Source: Streptomyces sulphureus DSM 40104 (GTDB lineage: Bacteria > Actinomycetota > Actinomycetes > Streptomycetales > Streptomycetaceae). From it: a stretch of 64,000 bases of DNA. The stretch covers positions 124,001 to 188,000 of the forward strand of contig NZ_KB905822.1 of the NCBI RefSeq assembly GCF_000381025.1, in the 5' to 3' direction. The notes beneath the pieces are model-generated. The model worked only from the letters and a program-made list of their open reading frames with translations. It made no database searches and was not told the DNA's origin. Of this stretch, positions 42,984 through 51,872 are shown piece after piece. The position numbers and the translations under genes were made by a program. Within the stretch, counting starts at the first letter, position 1, and the number at the start of each line of letters is the position of its first letter.

Positions 42984-43670
42984 GTGAGCCGCCCCGTGGC
43001 CGCGGATCAGCCACCTTTTCCTCCGCTCGGCGAATCCGGGCGTGAGGCCCGAGTCGTCGTGCTGGTCTCCGGGTCCGGCAGCAACCTCCAGGCGCTGCTC
43101 GACGCCGCTTCGCAGCCGGCGTACGGCGCGCGGATCGTCGCCGTCGGCGCCGACCGCACGGGTATCGAGGGGCTGGCGAGAGCCGAGCGCGCCGGAGTGC
43201 CGTACTTCGTACGCCGGCTCAAGGACCATGCGACCAGGGCCGAGTGGGACGCGGCGCTCACCGCGGCGACGGCGGAGCACCGTCCCGATCTGGTCGTCTC
43301 CGCCGGGTTCATGAAGGTGCTGGGGCGGGAGTTCCTCGCACGGTACGGCGGGCGGCTGGTCAACACCCACCCCGCGCTGCTCCCCAGCTTCCCCGGTGCC
43401 GACGGCGTCCGCGACGCGCTCGCGTACGGCGCCAAGGTCACCGGCTGCACCGTCCACCTCGTCGACGACGGCGTCGACACGGGCCCCGTCATCGCGCAGC
43501 GGGCCGTCGAGATCCGGGACGAGGACCACCTCGACGAGGGCGCCGCGCTGCACGAGCGGATCAAGGAAGTAGAACGAGGGTTGCTCGTTGAGGTCGTGGG
43601 CCGGCTGGCACGCGGCGGATACCGCATCGAGGGCCCGGGAGGAAGAAGGGTACGACTGCGTGAGGAGTGA
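42984..43670 (+). CDS. purN: Phosphoribosylglycinamide formyltransferase
   Basis: The 228-residue protein matches PurN: VVVLVSGSGSNLQALLDAA at the start, VVSAGFMKVLG, NTHPALLPSFPG (the catalytic Asn and His) and HLVDDGVDTGPVIAQ (the catalytic Asp). It transfers a formyl group from 10-formyl-tetrahydrofolate to GAR in purine synthesis. The GTG at 42984 is one choice; a GTG at 42996 is equally possible. PurH follows 7 bp after the stop, so they are an operon. Confidence 0.95.
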   Translation: MSRPVAADQPPFPPLGESGREARVVVLVSGSGSNLQALLDAASQPAYGARIVAVGADRTGIEGLARAERAGVPYFVRRLKDHATRAEWDAALTAATAEHRPDLVVSAGFMKVLGREFLARYGGRLVNTHPALLPSFPGADGVRDALAYGAKVTGCTVHLVDDGVDTGPVIAQRAVEIRDEDHLDEGAALHERIKEVERGLLVEVVGRLARGGYRIEGPGGRRVRLREE

Positions 43671-43677
43671 GGGCGGT

Positions 43678-45261
43678 ATGAGTGCCGGAGAGACCAGGCG
43701 GCCGATCCGTCGCGCGCTGGTGAGCGTCTACGACAAGACCGGGCTCGACGAGTTGGCGCGGGGCCTGCACGCGGCCGGGGTCGAGCTCGTCTCCACCGGT
43801 TCGACGGCGAAGACGATCGCGGCGGCGGACGTCCCGGTGACGGCTGTCGAGGAGCTGACGGGCTTCCCCGAGTGCCTCGACGGGCGCGTCAAGACGCTCC
43901 ACCCGCGGGTCCACGCCGGCATCCTCGCCGACCAGCGGCTCGCCGAGCACCGGGAACAGCTCGTCGAACTGGGGGTGCAACCCTTCGAGTTGGTCGTCGT
44001 CAACCTCTACCCGTTCCGGGAGACCGTTGCCTCGGGGGCCTCACCCGACGAGTGCATCGAGAAGATCGACATCGGCGGGCCCTCGATGGTGCGCGCCGCG
44101 GCGAAGAACCACCCCTCGGTGGCGGTCGTCGTCAACCCCGAGCGGTACGGCGACGTGTTGAGCGCCGCCTCCGCCGGCGGCTTCGACCTCGCGGCGCGGA
44201 AGCGGCTCGCCGCCGAGGCGTTCGCGCACACCGCCGCCTACGACGTCGCCGTAGCGGGCTGGTTCGCCGAGGGGTACGCGGCCGACGAGAGCGAGCACGC
44301 CGAGGGCGGCGTCGCGCTGCCCGCGTTCACCGGCACTGCGCTGACGCGGACCAACCGGCTGCGGTACGGGGAGAACCCGCACCAGCCGGCCGCGCTCTAC
44401 GCCGACGGCAGCGGCACCGGACTGCCCGCCGCCGAGCAGCTCCACGGCAAGGAGATGTCGTACAACAACTACGTCGACACCGAGGCGGCGCGCAGGGCAG
44501 CCCACGACCACGAGGACCCGTGCGTCGCGATCATCAAGCACGCCAACCCGTGCGGTATCGCAGTCGGTTCGGACGTGGCGGAGGCGCACGGCAAGGCGCA
44601 CGCCTGCGACCCGCTCTCCGCGTTCGGCGGCGTGATCGCCGTCAACCGGCCGGTCTCCGTGGCGATGGCGGAGCAGGTGGCCGAGGTCTTCACCGAGGTG
44701 ATCGTGGCGCCCGCGTACGAGGAGGGTGCCGTCGAGGTGCTCTCGCGGAAGAAGAACATCCGCATCCTGCGGTGCGCCGAGGCGCCCGCGGCGCGTACCG
44801 AGCACAAGCCCCTCGAGGGCGGGACGCTCGTCCAGGAGAAGGACCTCCTCCAGGCGGCGGGCGACGACCCGGCCAACTGGACCCTCGCAGCGGGCGATCC
44901 GCTCGACGAGGCGGAGCTCGCGGAGCTCGCCTTCGCCTGGCGGGCGAGCCGCGCCGTGAAGTCCAACGCGATCCTGCTCGGGAAGGACCGTGCGACGGTC
45001 GGTGTCGGCATGGGCCAGGTGAACCGGGTCGACTCGGCCCGTCTCGCGGTGCAGCGGGCGGGGGAGGAGCGGGCGCGGGGTTCCTACGCCGCGTCCGACG
45101 CCTTCTTCCCGTTCCCCGACGGCTTCGAGGTGCTCGCCGAGGCCGGCGTCAAGGCCGTCGCGCAGCCCGGCGGTTCGGTCCGCGACGAGCAGGTGGTCGA
45201 GGCCGCGAAGGCGGCGGGCGTCACGATGTACCTCACGGGGACGCGGCACTTCTTCCACTGA
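43678..45261 (+). CDS. purH: AICAR transformylase / IMP cyclohydrolase
   Basis: The 527-residue bifunctional protein has an N-terminal MGS-like IMP cyclohydrolase domain (ALVSVYDKTGLDELARGLHA; FPECLDGRVKTLHPRVHAGIL) and a C-terminal AICAR formyltransferase domain (RYGENPHQPAALY, HANPCGIAVG, KSNAILLGKDRATVGVGMGQVNRV). It completes IMP synthesis using 10-formyl-THF, which FolD (2 kb downstream) helps provide. The ATG at 43678 follows GAGGAGTGAGGG. Confidence 0.97.
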   Translation: MSAGETRRPIRRALVSVYDKTGLDELARGLHAAGVELVSTGSTAKTIAAADVPVTAVEELTGFPECLDGRVKTLHPRVHAGILADQRLAEHREQLVELGVQPFELVVVNLYPFRETVASGASPDECIEKIDIGGPSMVRAAAKNHPSVAVVVNPERYGDVLSAASAGGFDLAARKRLAAEAFAHTAAYDVAVAGWFAEGYAADESEHAEGGVALPAFTGTALTRTNRLRYGENPHQPAALYADGSGTGLPAAEQLHGKEMSYNNYVDTEAARRAAHDHEDPCVAIIKHANPCGIAVGSDVAEAHGKAHACDPLSAFGGVIAVNRPVSVAMAEQVAEVFTEVIVAPAYEEGAVEVLSRKKNIRILRCAEAPAARTEHKPLEGGTLVQEKDLLQAAGDDPANWTLAAGDPLDEAELAELAFAWRASRAVKSNAILLGKDRATVGVGMGQVNRVDSARLAVQRAGEERARGSYAASDAFFPFPDGFEVLAEAGVKAVAQPGGSVRDEQVVEAAKAAGVTMYLTGTRHFFH

Positions 45262-45285
45262 CCCGGCGCGCGACCCGGCAAGCGT

Positions 45286-45323
45286 GCGGCGGCCCGGACG
45301 GAATGTTCCGTCCGGGCCGCCGC
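45286..45323. terminator. Bidirectional terminator hairpin after purH
   Basis: Arms 45286-45303 and 45306-45323 are perfectly complementary over 18 bp around a 2-nt loop. It lies between purH and the convergent membrane-protein gene. Confidence 0.88.
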
Positions 45324-45337
45324 CGCGTCGAACTCCC

Positions 45338-45967
45338 TCAGATACCGGGTCGGTTGAACCACTGCGACGCCTGCTGCATCGAGCAGAAGACGATCGTGAG
45401 GATCGCCGTGCCCGCCCAGAGGATGTAGATGAAGGCGCCGCCCGCGTTGCTCTCGTTGCTCCCCGGCACCGTGAAGAGGCCGATCACCGGCAGGATCGCG
45501 TTGACGGCGGCCGCGATGATCGCGGTGACGCGCGTGCCGCCGCGGCCCTTGCCCATGAGCGAGGCCGGGACGATCTGGAGCGTCGCCATTCCGCCGAAGA
45601 GGACGAAGAAGATGAGCATGACGCCCATCGCCACGTTCGCACCGGTGTCGAGGCCGGGGATGTCGTTGAACGAGTCGCGGGCCACGAGGGCGACGATGAG
45701 GAAGAGGACCGCGCCCAGCCCCCACATGGAGCCGGCTATGAAGAGCAGCACTCTCGCGGCCACCACCTGGCCCGGCATGCGCTGCGGCATGCCGCCCGGG
45801 CCGCCGGAGCCCGGAGGGTACTGCGGGTAGCCCTGCTGCGGGTAGCCGTACTGGGGCTGGCCCGGGGCCTGTTGGGGGTAGCCGTAACCGGGGGCGCCCT
45901 GCGGCGGTTGGCCGGGCTGGCCGTACGGGTTGCCGGGGCCCTGCGGGGGCGGAGGCGGATAGCTCAC
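45338..45967 (-). CDS. Small membrane protein with Pro/Tyr/Gln-rich tail (hypothetical)
   Basis: The 209-residue product has a 65-residue cytosolic N-terminus of Pro/Gly/Gln/Tyr repeats (QYGYPQQGYPQYPPG) and four membrane helices (VVAARVLLFIAGSMWGLGAVLF, GANVAMGVMLIFFVLFGGM, VTAIIAAAVNAILPVIGLF, AFIYILWAGTAILTIVFC). The GTG at 45967 has AGGAG eight nt upstream. I cannot name the family. It is convergent with purH across a strong terminator. Confidence 0.78.
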   Translation of the reverse strand: MSYPPPPPQGPGNPYGQPGQPPQGAPGYGYPQQAPGQPQYGYPQQGYPQYPPGSGGPGGMPQRMPGQVVAARVLLFIAGSMWGLGAVLFLIVALVARDSFNDIPGLDTGANVAMGVMLIFFVLFGGMATLQIVPASLMGKGRGGTRVTAIIAAAVNAILPVIGLFTVPGSNESNAGGAFIYILWAGTAILTIVFCSMQQASQWFNRPGI

Positions 45968-46316
45968 GGGTGGGCTCCTGGAATGGGGACGGATGTCTGC
46001 CGGCCCGGGAGGCCTTCGTGCGCACGCGCCTGCGCCGCGTGCGCGCTGCGCACGCGGTGCCGGGTGTGGTTTCCCCCCGAACTCACGGCGCCCCCCTGTC
46101 CCACGCGCAGGGGGACACCGTCGCCCATGGTCGTGGGCATGCCTGCCCGGTGTCCAGCGATCATCCGGGAATGTGGCGGAACCGCAACGGTCCGCGCACC
46201 CTCCGCGTGCGTCCGGTGCGTGCACCGGCGTGCACGCTGCGTTGGCCTGCCCGCCCGGCAGCCGCACCTCGGGCGCGGAGTGGAGACCACCCCTGGCTAT
46301 CCGCGAGGATGGCCCC
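45968..46316. other. 349-bp region upstream of folD
   Basis: No gene is seen. It holds a small hairpin (TGTCCC / GGGACA, about 46097-46117) and a direct repeat GCGTGCAC-CG-GCGTGCAC near 46220. I looked for a ZTP or other folate-linked riboswitch and did not find one. Confidence 0.4.
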
Positions 46317-47171
46317 ATGACCGCCCAGATTCTCGACGGCAAGGCCACGGCCGCCGCCATCAAGTCCGACCTCACCGCACGCGTCTCGGCGCTCAAGGAG
46401 AAGGGGATCGTCCCCGGCCTCGGCACCGTCCTCGTCGGTGAGGACCCGGGAAGCCAGAAGTACGTAGCGGGCAAGCACCGGGACAGCGCGCAGATCGGTA
46501 TCGCGTCGATCCGCCGCGAACTCCCCGCGGCGGCGGGCCAGGAGGAGATCGAGGCGGTCGTACGGGAGCTGAACGAGGACCCGGAGTGCACCGGCTACCT
46601 CGTCCAACTTCCGCTCCCCAAGGGCATCGACACCAACCGCGTCCTGGAGCTGATGGACCCGGACAAGGACGCCGACGGGCTCCACCCGACCAACCTCGGC
46701 CGGCTCGTCCTCAACGAGCCGGCGCCGCTCCCCTGCACCCCGCAGGGCGTGATCCGGCTCCTGCGCCAGTACGACGTGGAGATCGCCGGTGCGCACGTCG
46801 TCGTCGTGGGGCGCGGCGTGACGATCGGCAGGCCGCTGCCGCTCCTCCTCACCCGCCGCAGCGAGAACGCCACCGTGACCCAGTGCCACACCGGTACCCG
46901 CGACCTGCCCGCGCTGCTGAGCCAGGCCGACATCGTCGTCGCGGCCGCGGGCGTGCCGCACCTCGTCAAGCCCGAGGACGTCAAGCCGGGCGCCGCGGTG
47001 CTCGACGTCGGCGTCAGCAGGGACGAGCACGGCAAGATCGTCGGGGACGTGCACCCCGGCGTGCGCGAGGTGGCCGGCTGGGTCTCGCCCAACCCCGGCG
47101 GCGTCGGCCCCATGACGAGGGCGCAGCTTCTCGTCAACGTGGTGGAGTCGGCCGAGCGGGCGGCCGGCTGA
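46317..47171 (+). CDS. folD: Methylenetetrahydrofolate dehydrogenase / cyclohydrolase
   Basis: The 284-residue protein has the FolD blocks GTVLVGEDPGSQKYVAGKHRD (with the Lys used in catalysis), YLVQLPLPKGID, DADGLHPTNLGRL, VVVVGRGVTIGRPLPLLL (NADP site) and SPNPGGVGPMTRAQLL. It makes 10-formyl-THF from methylene-THF for the purine genes upstream and for other one-carbon needs. The ATG at 46317 has GAGGA six nt upstream. The DUF3017 gene follows after 30 bp. Confidence 0.97.
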   Translation: MTAQILDGKATAAAIKSDLTARVSALKEKGIVPGLGTVLVGEDPGSQKYVAGKHRDSAQIGIASIRRELPAAAGQEEIEAVVRELNEDPECTGYLVQLPLPKGIDTNRVLELMDPDKDADGLHPTNLGRLVLNEPAPLPCTPQGVIRLLRQYDVEIAGAHVVVVGRGVTIGRPLPLLLTRRSENATVTQCHTGTRDLPALLSQADIVVAAAGVPHLVKPEDVKPGAAVLDVGVSRDEHGKIVGDVHPGVREVAGWVSPNPGGVGPMTRAQLLVNVVESAERAAG

Positions 47172-47201
47172 GAGCGGTTCGGAAACGGAAGGGGACCCTG
47201 C

Positions 47202-47723
47202 ATGGGGCGAGACGGCGGCGATACGCCCGAGGCGAGACCCGCAGGCGGTGCGGCGCAGGAGACCGGCGGGGCGGCCGCGACGTCCGAACCGCCCGCTGCC
47301 GAGGGGGAGTCGACGGGCGGTGAGGGCGCGCGGCGCCGGCCGGTCTCGCGTCGCTTCCCGCGCTTCACCCGGGACACCGCGCGGCCGGAGGGCGGCGGAC
47401 GGGTGCTCGGCGCCGAGCACGCGGCGCCGTACCGGCAGTGGCCGCTGCTGGCGGTGTGCGCGGGCGTGCTCGTCGGACTCCTCGTGACGATCGGGGAGTT
47501 CAGGACCGGCTGCCTGCTGATCGGCCTCTCGCTGCTGGGGGGCGCGGCGCTGCGGTGGCTGCTCCCTTCGGTCGGGATGCTCGCGGTGCGCTCCCGCTTC
47601 ACCGACCTGGTGACGTACGGCGTCCTCGGGGTGGCGATCGCGATGCTCGCGATGATGGCGCAGCCCGACCCCTGGATCACCATCCCGTTCCTGGAGGACG
47701 TGGTGCACTTCTCGATCAGGTGA
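47202..47723 (+). CDS. DUF3017 small membrane protein
   Basis: The 173-residue product has a disordered Gly/Ala/Glu N-terminus and three membrane segments (QWPLLAVCAGVLVGLLVTIG, CLLIGLSLLGGAALRWLLP, LVTYGVLGVAIAMLAMMAQ). DUF3017 proteins lie beside folD in actinobacteria, and the function is not known. The ATG has GGAAGGGGA upstream. It probably shares the folD transcript. Confidence 0.82.
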   Translation: MGRDGGDTPEARPAGGAAQETGGAAATSEPPAAEGESTGGEGARRRPVSRRFPRFTRDTARPEGGGRVLGAEHAAPYRQWPLLAVCAGVLVGLLVTIGEFRTGCLLIGLSLLGGAALRWLLPSVGMLAVRSRFTDLVTYGVLGVAIAMLAMMAQPDPWITIPFLEDVVHFSIR

Positions 47724-48201
47724 GCCGGCGCAAGGCGAAGGCTCTGTCCCCGCCTTTCTGCACGTGAGTTCGGCGCGTGCGCGGCGCCGAGCAGCGTGGC
47801 CCCTGAGCGGAGACGGTCCGGTGGGGAACGGAAGCCGGGCGGTCGGACGTGGAGATCGGCGGCGGGTCGCCAGGGCTCCGTGCGAAGCCGGTGCTGCGGG
47901 CGCCGCGAAGGGCGCGTTTCCGGCCGTCTCGTCGAAAGCGGGGCGGACGGTACGCCCCTCGCGCACCTGCCGCGTACGGGTCGACCGGCCCGACGGGCGG
48001 CGCGCTGGGGCTGGCAAACTAAGGAGCGCATAACGAACTCGGGCGTGCGCGGGATCGCGGATGCGACCCGAACTGCTCCCGTGCGCTCCCGTCGTCGGAA
48101 CTGCCATCCTGGCTGCCTGCATCCCCCTGGGTAGCCAGTACGCAGCCCGGAGGGGCGCAGTCGGGGGAGACCGCACTACCGGGGGGACAAGGGGGAGGGC
48201 A
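47724..48201. other. 478-bp region between DUF3017 and the XRE-DUF2690 gene
   Basis: No gene is seen. TGGCAAACTAAGGAGCGCA followed by CATAACG (about 48013-48035) is a possible promoter patch. The G-rich stretch just before the next ATG (GGGGGGACAAGGGGGAGGGC) contains the ribosome site. Confidence 0.35.
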
Positions 48202-49449
48202 ATGCCTCGTTGGAGGGCGCTACCGGACGAACTCGACCCGCAGATCGCCGAGTTCACCGGCCAGCTCAGGAGGCTCATAGATCGCAGCGGAATGAGCGTC
48301 GCCACCATCGCGGACCGGACGGGCTACAGCAAGTCGTCCTGGGAGCGGTACCTCAATGGCAGGTTGCTGCCGCCGCGTGGCGCCACCCAGGCGCTCGCCG
48401 AGGTCACCGGAACCGACGTGCGCCACCTCGGCACCATGTGGGAGCTGGCCGAACGGGCTTGGAGCCGCAGCGAGATGCGGCACGACGTCACCATGGAAGC
48501 GATACAGGTGGCGCAGGCGCGAGCCGCTCTCGGCGAAGGCGAGGGCGAGGCAGGACACGGCCGCAGGCGCCGCCGCAAAGGCGCGGGGTCGAGCGCGCCG
48601 CAGCAGGGCGCCGCCGAGCCGCCGCAGTCGGCGTCGACCGCCGGCCCCGTCGCGCCGCCGGCCGCCGGCGTCGGCGCCGGCGACGACCAGACGACGGTGC
48701 TCAGGCGCAGCAACATCCGTGCCGAAGCGGGCCGACAGCCCCCACGCACCCATGCCGCCGTGGCGCCGCCCCTGGGAGTGCAGCGCATAGACCCGGCCTC
48801 CTGGGGCGCGGCCCCCAAGCCGGGCCCAACCGCACCTCCGGCCAACAGCGGCCCCGCGCCCGTCGGTTCGGCGGCGCCTCCGGTCAACAGCGGCCCCGCG
48901 CCGGCCGGTTCGGCCGCGCCCGCGCCCGCGCCCGACAAAGCCCAGCAGCCCGCGCATCCGGGCCGCCGCCGGACGACGATGTTCCTCGCCGGCACGGTGA
49001 GTGCCCTCGTGGTCGTCGCGGCTGCCGTGTTCGTCTCCAACCTGTCGGGAGGCAAAGGAGAGGCGGCCCCCGCGCCCTCCTCGTCGCACAAGGGCGAGCA
49101 GGACGCGCTGCCGTCGGGTGTGCAGTGCTCGGGCGCCGAGTGCACGGGCAAGGACCCCGAGACGATGGGCTGCGGAGGACAGTACGCCAAGACCACGGGC
49201 ACGGCCTGGGTCGGCTCCAGCTACGTCGAGGTCCGGCACAGCACCGTCTGCAAGGCGTCCTGGGCGCGCATCACGAGCGCCACCACAGGCGACAGCCTGA
49301 AGATCAGCGCCGGCGGCCACACCGAGCAGGACGAGGTGGAGGCGACCAACGACGCCTACACGCCGATGGTCGCGACGACCGCGAACAGCCCGGCCCGCGC
49401 CTGCGCGACGCTCGCGGCCGGCGGCCGCGGTTGCACCGGCGCCGAGTGA
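48202..49449 (+). CDS. XRE-type HTH protein with membrane anchor and extracellular DUF2690 domain
   Basis: The 415-residue protein has an N-terminal HTH (LRRLIDRSGMSVATIADRTGYSKSSWERYL, about residues 23-55). A long Pro/Ala linker with a repeated SGPAP(V/A)GSAAP unit follows, then one membrane helix (about 259-280). The exported C-terminus is DUF2690, with paired cysteines: CSGAECTGKDPETMGCGGQ, VCKASW and CATLAAGGRGC. This fits a transmembrane one-component regulator or anchored sensor. The ATG has GGGGGAGGG upstream. The ligand is not known. Confidence 0.8.
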   Translation: MPRWRALPDELDPQIAEFTGQLRRLIDRSGMSVATIADRTGYSKSSWERYLNGRLLPPRGATQALAEVTGTDVRHLGTMWELAERAWSRSEMRHDVTMEAIQVAQARAALGEGEGEAGHGRRRRRKGAGSSAPQQGAAEPPQSASTAGPVAPPAAGVGAGDDQTTVLRRSNIRAEAGRQPPRTHAAVAPPLGVQRIDPASWGAAPKPGPTAPPANSGPAPVGSAAPPVNSGPAPAGSAAPAPAPDKAQQPAHPGRRRTTMFLAGTVSALVVVAAAVFVSNLSGGKGEAAPAPSSSHKGEQDALPSGVQCSGAECTGKDPETMGCGGQYAKTTGTAWVGSSYVEVRHSTVCKASWARITSATTGDSLKISAGGHTEQDEVEATNDAYTPMVATTANSPARACATLAAGGRGCTGAE

Positions 49450-49830
49450 GGCGGAGAGCACGGAAGTGCACCGGCGCGAAGGGGAGTTCGCCCTCTGCGC
49501 CGGGCGGACGTCACGTCGCGGGCACCGGACGCGCACAACACGTTCACGGCTGCGGAAGGCATGCCACGGAAAAGTGAGGGAAGAGGTTCCTCAACCCCCC
49601 ACGGGTGTGTCATCGCACCTGGCAGCCGCCCCTCCACCGGCCTGGAGCGGGCGGCTGCTGCGGTGTCCGGCACGTCGGATAGCCTGACACCTGGTCTCTT
49701 GATGTAGAGAGACTTACCGCACCAGGGCAGGGAGGCTTCCCGCAGCGGCCGCACCGCAGCGGAAGGTCCCCGCGATCCGGGTCCGCCCTGTCCTGGGGTT
49801 GCCCCAACGTCAGGTTCTACGGAGATCGCC
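49450..49830. other. 381-bp leader of mdh with an inverted repeat
   Basis: No gene is seen. TCTCT-TGATGT-AGAGA (49695-49710) is an imperfect palindrome. Its CTTGATGT core resembles MarR-family boxes reported at central-metabolism genes in S. coelicolor (TamR), but identity is unproven. A hairpin-forming CACCGG/GC-rich segment precedes it. Confidence 0.45.
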
Positions 49831-50820
49831 ATGCCCCGCACTCCCGTCAATGTCACCGTCACCGGCGCCGCCGGGCAGATCGGTTACGCCCTGCTGTTCC
49901 GCATCGCCTCCGGCCAGTTGCTCGGCGCGGACGTGCCGGTCAAGCTCCGCCTGCTGGAGATCACCCCCGCGCTCAAGGCCGCCGAGGGCACCGCCATGGA
50001 GCTCGACGACTGCGCCTTCCCGCTCCTCAAGGGGATCGACATCAGCGACGACCCGAACGTCGCCTTCGACGGCACCAACGTCGGCCTCCTCGTCGGCGCG
50101 CGCCCCCGCACCAAGGGCATGGAGCGCGGCGACCTGCTGGAGGCGAACGGCGGCATCTTCAAGCCGCAGGGCAAGGCGATCAACGACCACGCGGCGGACG
50201 ACGTGAAGGTGCTGGTCGTCGGCAACCCGGCCAACACCAACGCGCTCATCGCCCAGGCCGCTGCGCCCGACGTACCCGGCGAGCGGTTCACCGCCATGAC
50301 CCGTCTCGACCACAACCGCGCGCTCACCCAGCTCGCCAAGAAGACCGGCAGCGACGTCGACCGGATCAAGAAGCTCACGATCTGGGGCAACCACTCGGCG
50401 ACGCAGTACCCGGACATCTTCCACGCGGAGGTCGACGGCCGGAACGCCGCGGAGGTCGTCTCCGACGAGAAGTGGCTCGCCGACGACTTCATCCCGACGG
50501 TCGCCAAGCGCGGCGCCGCGATCATCGACGCACGCGGCGCCTCCTCGGCGGCCTCGGCGGCCAACGCCGCCATCGACCACGTCCACACCTGGGTCAACGG
50601 CACCCCCGAGGGCGACTGGACCTCGATGGGCATCCCCTCGGACGGCTCCTACGGCGTCCCCGAGGGCCTCATCTCCTCGTTCCCCGTCACCACCATGGAC
50701 GGCGCCTACGAGATCGTTCAGGGCCTGGAGATCAACGAGTTCTCGCGCCCCCGGATCGACGCCTCCGTGCAGGAGCTGAGCGAGGAGCGCGAGGCCGTCC
50801 GCGGTCTCGGGCTGCTCTGA
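49831..50820 (+). CDS. mdh: Malate dehydrogenase (NAD)
   Basis: The 329-residue protein has the NAD-binding start VTVTGAAGQIGYALLFRIASG, then GNPANTNALIAQ, TRLDHNRALTQLA and IWGNHSATQYPD with the catalytic His. It oxidises malate to oxaloacetate in the TCA cycle, like the SucCD pair nearby. The ATG has GGAGAT eight nt away. An imperfect hairpin separates it from the convergent solute-binding-protein gene. Confidence 0.97.
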   Translation: MPRTPVNVTVTGAAGQIGYALLFRIASGQLLGADVPVKLRLLEITPALKAAEGTAMELDDCAFPLLKGIDISDDPNVAFDGTNVGLLVGARPRTKGMERGDLLEANGGIFKPQGKAINDHAADDVKVLVVGNPANTNALIAQAAAPDVPGERFTAMTRLDHNRALTQLAKKTGSDVDRIKKLTIWGNHSATQYPDIFHAEVDGRNAAEVVSDEKWLADDFIPTVAKRGAAIIDARGASSAASAANAAIDHVHTWVNGTPEGDWTSMGIPSDGSYGVPEGLISSFPVTTMDGAYEIVQGLEINEFSRPRIDASVQELSEEREAVRGLGLL

Positions 50821-50834
50821 GCCCGCGCCTTCGA

Positions 50835-50866
50835 CGGGGTCGGTGCGGCGGATCGCACCGGCCCCG
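50835..50866. terminator. Hairpin between mdh and convergent lipoprotein gene
   Basis: Arms CGGGGTCGGTGCG and CGCACCGGCCCCG pair with one mismatch around a 6-nt loop. Likely bidirectional. Confidence 0.7.
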
Positions 50867-50877
50867 GCGGGTGTTCC

Positions 50878-51834
50878 TCACTTGCCGATGCGGCACGAGG
50901 TCTTCCGTCGCTTCTCGAAGTCGTCCTGATTGGGGCGGTAGGTGAGCTCAGGGCTTGAATCGTGCTTCGCGACATCGGGGAAAGCGTGCTCGAAGAAGCT
51001 TTCCCACTTCCCTTCGCCGAAGAGCAGTTCGTCCAGGGCGCCGTTGATCCGGCGGCACTCGCTCCGGTAGTTCTTCGGAAGGCCGATGCCGTACAACTGA
51101 GTTGAATTGGGGATCGTGAACTCGGCCACCTTAAGGTGCCGGTCGGGCGGCCCCGCCTTGAGCTGGTGCTCGAACCCCCGCAGAATGAGCATGTCGCTGA
51201 CGACGCCGTCGTACATCTTCGTGTCCTGCATTTTCCGCACGCAGGTTTTGTAGTCCTTCTCCGTCGAGACGAGCTTGGCATCGATCTTCACCGTCAAGTC
51301 CGCCTCTTTGTCACCGGGTTCGATCTCGGCGGGGTCGTTGACCGAGCCCTCGCTGGTGCAGAGGCGCATGCCCTTGGCTTTGTCGAACTTGTCGAGAGTG
51401 TCGTCGTCGCGTGCCAGCACGCCTTGCGGAGTCTCCAGGTAGGGCGCTGTGAAGATGACGTCGCTCGCCCGATCGGGGTTGATCGAGTACGAGGCGACGA
51501 CCATCTTGACGACCTCGTTCCGCAAAAGGTCCTCCCGCATGTTCGAGGGGATGTCGAACGACCAGGTGCGCAGCTTCAGTTCTTTCCTCAGGAAGGCGAG
51601 GAGGTTCTCCTCGAAGCCGTGGAAGCGGTAGCCGCCCTTGGGCTTCTCGCTGAGACCGGGTTGCCCCTTCTTCACGCCCACCCCGACCCGCTTGCCCTCG
51701 AAGAGCTCTTTCGGCGCCTTCGGCTGCTCGGGCTTCTCGTCCGTCCCGCTGCTGCCGGTACATCCGGCCAGCAGCGCCGAAGAGAGGAAAAGGGCACCGA
51801 GTCCGGCGCCGTAGCGGGTGCCTCGTCGTGGCAT
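50878..51834 (-). CDS. Solute-binding-protein-like lipoprotein, module copy 2
   Basis: The 318-residue protein has a lipoprotein signal with lipobox LLAGC (Cys 25). A family-3 (amino-acid type) binding domain follows: GVGVKKGQPGLSEKPKGGYRFHGFE, VVASYSINPDRASDVIFTAPYLETPQGVLAR, and a CTSEGSVNDP hinge region. The domain would bind a small ligand outside the membrane, yet no permease or ATPase gene is beside it. It lies 38 bp after its membrane-protein partner and has AAGGGAG upstream. A paralogue is at 52953-53912. Alternative role: ligand sensor rather than importer component. Confidence 0.85.
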   Translation of the reverse strand: MPRRGTRYGAGLGALFLSSALLAGCTGSSGTDEKPEQPKAPKELFEGKRVGVGVKKGQPGLSEKPKGGYRFHGFEENLLAFLRKELKLRTWSFDIPSNMREDLLRNEVVKMVVASYSINPDRASDVIFTAPYLETPQGVLARDDDTLDKFDKAKGMRLCTSEGSVNDPAEIEPGDKEADLTVKIDAKLVSTEKDYKTCVRKMQDTKMYDGVVSDMLILRGFEHQLKAGPPDRHLKVAEFTIPNSTQLYGIGLPKNYRSECRRINGALDELLFGEGKWESFFEHAFPDVAKHDSSPELTYRPNQDDFEKRRKTSCRIGK

Positions 51835-51872
51835 GCAAGCTCCCTTGTTCGCGCGGTTCGTCGGGCGGGCCG

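Noticed and set aside
42760..46316. Possible ZTP or other purine/folate riboswitch before purN or folD
   Set aside because: No conserved riboswitch blocks found in either leader.
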